Source of the DNA: Clostridiales bacterium
GTDB taxonomy: Bacteria > Bacillota > Clostridia > Peptostreptococcales > JAAYPU01
DNA: 8,481 bases
Reading direction: 5' to 3'
Assembly: GCA_012519645.1 (NCBI GenBank)
Contig: JAAYPU010000099.1
Location: forward strand, 1-8,481
Below are positions 6,758-8,481 of the stretch, in pieces; within the stretch, counting starts at the first letter, position 1, and each line of letters begins with the position of its first letter. Made by a program: the position numbers and the translations under genes. The notes beneath the pieces are model-generated. The model was not told the origin of the DNA. It saw only the letters and a program-made list of their open reading frames with translations, and ran no database searches.

Positions 6758-7039
6758 ATGGAAGATCAAAAAACCTTTAAAACAAATAATCAGAACATTT
6801 TTGTAGAAAACAGGCAAAAAATAAGCATCACAGAAGTACAGGACGTAGAAAGCTTTGATGATGAATTGATACAGGTATCTACTCCGAAAGGGAAAATAGT
6901 TATAAAAGGGTTAAATCTTCAGGTACAAAAATTGGACTTGGAGGAAGGAAAAGTCATAATCAACGGATCAATCAATGCAATCAACTATATAGAAAAAGAA
7001 GATAAAGGAAAGAGCTTTCTTGGGAAAATTTTAAAATAG
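6758..7039 (+). CDS. yabP: Sporulation protein YabP
   Basis: This small spore-formation protein (93 residues) belongs to the YabP/YqfC family, whose members act in the mother cell during sporulation. The family region covers about residues 13-80: VENRQKISITEVQDVESFDD, then a beta-rich stretch with STPKGKIVIKGLNLQVQKLD and EEGKVIINGSI. No signal peptide or membrane helix is seen. A strong GGGAGG lies 7 bases before the ATG. It is first in a two-gene unit with yabQ, 25 bases apart, behind a candidate sigma-E promoter. The paralogous YqfC is the alternative, but the adjacent yabQ and divIC identify this copy as YabP. Biochemical activity in the family is not established. Confidence 0.88.
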   Translation: MEDQKTFKTNNQNIFVENRQKISITEVQDVESFDDELIQVSTPKGKIVIKGLNLQVQKLDLEEGKVIINGSINAINYIEKEDKGKSFLGKILK

Positions 7040-7064
7040 GCATGCTTAATAGGAGCAGTACTAT

Positions 7065-7424
7065 ATGAGCATTTTTGTATCACAACAATTTTTTGAGTTT
7101 TTTGTCCTTCTTTACGGAGGAATCATTGCTATGTTTGTATATGATATTCTTTCGGTTTATAGACAATACTTTTCTTTAAAAAAAGTATTTCTTACTGTTC
7201 AGGATATTTTATATTGGATATGGCTGGCTTCCTTTTCCATTTATTTATTATACTATGCCAGTTTGGGGAGTATAAAAGCATACTCTTTTTTTGCTTTGAT
7301 ATTGGGAGCGTTATTATATAAGCTTGTATTGAGCACAATAATTAAGAAAATGATATATGATTGTATTGGAATAATAAGAAAACTCTTTATGAAAATTAAT
7401 AAAAATAAAAATACCCCTTCCTAA
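7065..7424 (+). CDS. yabQ: Spore cortex biosynthesis protein YabQ
   Basis: This is an integral membrane protein of 119 residues with about three hydrophobic helices (about 9-31, 43-65 and 71-94) and a basic, Lys-rich C-terminus. In Bacillus, YabQ is in the outer forespore membrane and is needed for the spore cortex. The opening (VSQQFFEFFVLLYGGIIAMF), with DILSVYRQ just after it, and the position directly between yabP and divIC support the assignment. AGGAG stands 9 bases before the ATG. The protein is shorter than the Bacillus one, as I recall it, mostly through a short tail. Sequence conservation in this family is low, so context carries much of the evidence. Confidence 0.82.
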   Translation: MSIFVSQQFFEFFVLLYGGIIAMFVYDILSVYRQYFSLKKVFLTVQDILYWIWLASFSIYLLYYASLGSIKAYSFFALILGALLYKLVLSTIIKKMIYDCIGIIRKLFMKINKNKNTPS

Positions 7425-7428
7425 AATA

Positions 7429-7437
7429 TGTTATAAT
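7429..7437 (+). promoter_or_regulatory. Extended -10 promoter of divIC
   Basis: TGTTATAAT is a perfect extended -10 located just after the yabQ stop and about 30 bases before the divIC start. The -35 position is only AT-rich, which extended -10 promoters tolerate. It would give divIC, and perhaps rnmV-rsmA, vegetative expression independent of the sporulation promoter. Confidence 0.6.
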
Positions 7438-7467
7438 AAACAATAGAATAAAGGGTGGGATATTATT

Positions 7468-7824
7468 ATGGAAGACAACGGAAAGGTGCTCAATTTAAAG
7501 GTAAAAAAGAAAAAACGTTTTAAAAGAAGGCATATTCTTTTTTCTATAATATTTATTTATATTATTTGTTTTTTTACATATCAGGCTTTTCAAATCATAT
7601 CTCTGAAGAATCAAGAAAAAGCGCAGATGGACAAGCTTCAAATGCTGCAGGAAACAAAAGAAAGCTATCAACAGCAGCTGGATCAAGTGAGCAGTCCGGA
7701 ATATATAGAAAAAATCGCTCGTGAGAATTTGAGAATGATAAAGCCGGGAGAAAAATTATACGTAAACTTAGCGGACGAAGAATCAGAAAATGGATCTGAC
7801 GAGGAGAAGGTTGAAGAAGAGTAA
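7468..7824 (+). CDS. divIC: Septum formation initiator DivIC (FtsB/DivIC family)
   Basis: This is a small bitopic division protein (118 residues) expected to work with FtsL and DivIB/FtsQ at the division site. It has a basic cytoplasmic start (KKKKRFKRR, about 13-21), one membrane helix (about 22-43), a coiled coil (about 44-74) and the family signature SPEYIEKIARENLRMIKPGE (76-95). A very acidic tail follows. The domain order and length are normal. GGGTGGG stands 8 bases before the ATG. The yabP-yabQ-divIC order matches Bacillus, which supports divIC rather than an unrelated FtsL-like protein. It probably has its own promoter. Confidence 0.87.
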   Translation: MEDNGKVLNLKVKKKKRFKRRHILFSIIFIYIICFFTYQAFQIISLKNQEKAQMDKLQMLQETKESYQQQLDQVSSPEYIEKIARENLRMIKPGEKLYVNLADEESENGSDEEKVEEE

Positions 7825-7842
7825 ATAGATTATTCTTCTTCA
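7812..7842 (+). repeat. 13-bp hairpin over the divIC stop codon, possible attenuator or processing site
   Basis: TGAAGAAGAGTAA (7812-7824) pairs with TTATTCTTCTTCA (7830-7842) with one G-T pair and a 5-base ATAGA loop. The stem ends in the divIC stop codon and lies 18 bases before rnmV. Only a broken T tract (TTTATT) follows, so it is not a classical terminator. It may partly stop transcription or protect or process the mRNA. Confidence 0.5.
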
Positions 7843-7860
7843 TTTATTAGGGAGAAAGAA

Positions 7861-8418
7861 ATGATAAAAGAAGTCATTATAGTGGAAGGGAAAGACGATG
7901 AATCAGCCGTAAAAAGAGCAGTGGATGCTGAAATCATCGTCACCCATGGATTTGGTATCAGCAGGCAGACCTATGAAAGAATAAAAACGGCATATAAAAA
8001 TAAGGGCATTATTATATTTACAGACCCGGATCATGCAGGTGAAAATATACGAAAAAAATTGACGGAGAAATTTCCGGAAGCTAAGCATGCTTATTTATCT
8101 CAAGAAGAGGCCTTAAAGGATAGAAACATAGGCATAGAAAATGCCTCGCCGGAAAACATCGTAAGGGCACTGGAGAAAGCCAAGGCAATAGTTAAGGACA
8201 AGAACCAAGAGTTTTCTGTGAATGACCTCATGAGCATGTCCCTGACAGGAGACAAAGATGCCTCAATGAACAGAGAAAAAGTCGGCAGCATTTTGGGCAT
8301 AGGATATGGAAATACCAAAACTTTTTTAAACCGTTTGAATAATTATAATATCTCCAGAGAAGAATTAGAAAAGGCAGTAAAAGAGGTAATAAGCAGAAAG
8401 TGTGGGAAAAATGGATAA
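7861..8418 (+). CDS. rnmV: Ribonuclease M5 (5S rRNA maturation)
   Basis: This is a Toprim-fold endonuclease that trims both ends of 5S rRNA precursor bound to protein uL18 in low-GC Gram-positives. It has 185 residues, the usual size. The N-terminal Toprim domain (about 1-95) shows the catalytic Glu9 in VEGKDD and the metal-binding Asp55 and Asp57 in TDPDHAGENIRKK. GIENASPE (91-98) matches the family's end-of-Toprim motif, and a helical C-terminal half (about 99-185) follows. AGGGAG stands 6 bases before the ATG. The start of rsmA overlaps its last 8 bases, the same pairing as in Bacillus. Small primase-like Toprim proteins are the only alternative and fit less well. Confidence 0.92.
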   Translation: MIKEVIIVEGKDDESAVKRAVDAEIIVTHGFGISRQTYERIKTAYKNKGIIIFTDPDHAGENIRKKLTEKFPEAKHAYLSQEEALKDRNIGIENASPENIVRALEKAKAIVKDKNQEFSVNDLMSMSLTGDKDASMNREKVGSILGIGYGNTKTFLNRLNNYNISREELEKAVKEVISRKCGKNG

Positions 8419-8481
8419 ACTGTTTACACCGTCTACGGTAAATAAGATAATACAGGAGCATGATTTTAAATTTTCAAAATC
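8411..8481 (+). CDS. rsmA: 16S rRNA dimethyladenosine transferase RsmA (KsgA), N-terminal fragment cut by window end
   Basis: Only 23 full codons are visible, reading MDKLFTPSTVNKIIQEHDFK and then FSK. RsmA proteins from Clostridia commonly open this way, just before the SLGQNFL motif, which would lie beyond the window. The enzyme dimethylates two adjacent adenines near the 3' end of 16S rRNA. Its ATG overlaps the end of rnmV by 8 bases and has only a weak purine site, so translation is probably coupled. The assignment rests on context as much as on this short sequence. Confidence 0.75.
   Translation, partial: MDKLFTPSTVNKIIQEHDFKFSK

Noticed and set aside
7165..7189. Inverted repeat AATACTTTT/AAAAGTATT inside yabQ
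   Set aside because: It has only one G-C pair, lies in coding sequence rich in A and T runs, and can arise by chance.
1..8481. Mobile element, CRISPR array, toxin-antitoxin pair, tRNA or riboswitch
   Set aside because: I saw no transposase or integrase, no regularly spaced repeats, no tRNA-like cloverleaf, and no leader long enough for a riboswitch; gaps between genes are at most about 175 bases.

Overview
The window is chromosomal DNA from a low-GC, endospore-forming Gram-positive bacterium of the Clostridia or a close relative. It is AT-rich throughout and has strong GGAGG-type ribosome sites. It carries the sporulation genes yabP and yabQ and a WalR/WalK two-component system, which is typical of Firmicutes. 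I cannot fix a genus from the sequence alone. Nothing indicates a mobile element, prophage or CRISPR array.

Layout. Left part (1-1876): one monocistronic gene for a membrane-anchored M23 peptidoglycan hydrolase with LysM and G5 domains, closed by a strong hairpin terminator. A converging gene on the minus strand (1892-3190) encodes a subtilisin-family protease without a signal peptide. It is read from a divergent promoter region (about 3200-3362) that also fires rightward. The rightward transcript carries three tightly spaced genes: a membrane-anchored HExxH metalloprotease-like protein of unknown role, the response regulator walR and the sensor kinase walK. It ends at a terminator just after walK (6649-6682).

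Right part (6683-8481): a candidate sporulation (sigma-E type) promoter precedes yabP and yabQ. These are followed by the cell-division gene divIC, which has its own extended -10 promoter, then the RNase M5 gene rnmV, and the first 23 codons of rsmA (ksgA), cut by the window edge. A 13-bp hairpin sits over the divIC stop codon, between the division and rRNA-maturation genes.

How the genes fit together. The left two thirds is about the cell envelope: an envelope-stress or growth-sensing two-component system, a probable surface metalloprotease transcribed with it, and a cell-wall hydrolase of the kind WalR commonly controls in other Firmicutes. The right third is conserved housekeeping and sporulation genes. 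For three genes the longest reading frame overstates the N-terminus, and ribosome-site position (with promoter position for the first) gives starts at 82, 3190 (minus strand) and 3363. No clearly new multi-gene system is visible. The best candidates for something undescribed are the metalloprotease joined to walRK and the small palindrome between the two divergent protease promoters.
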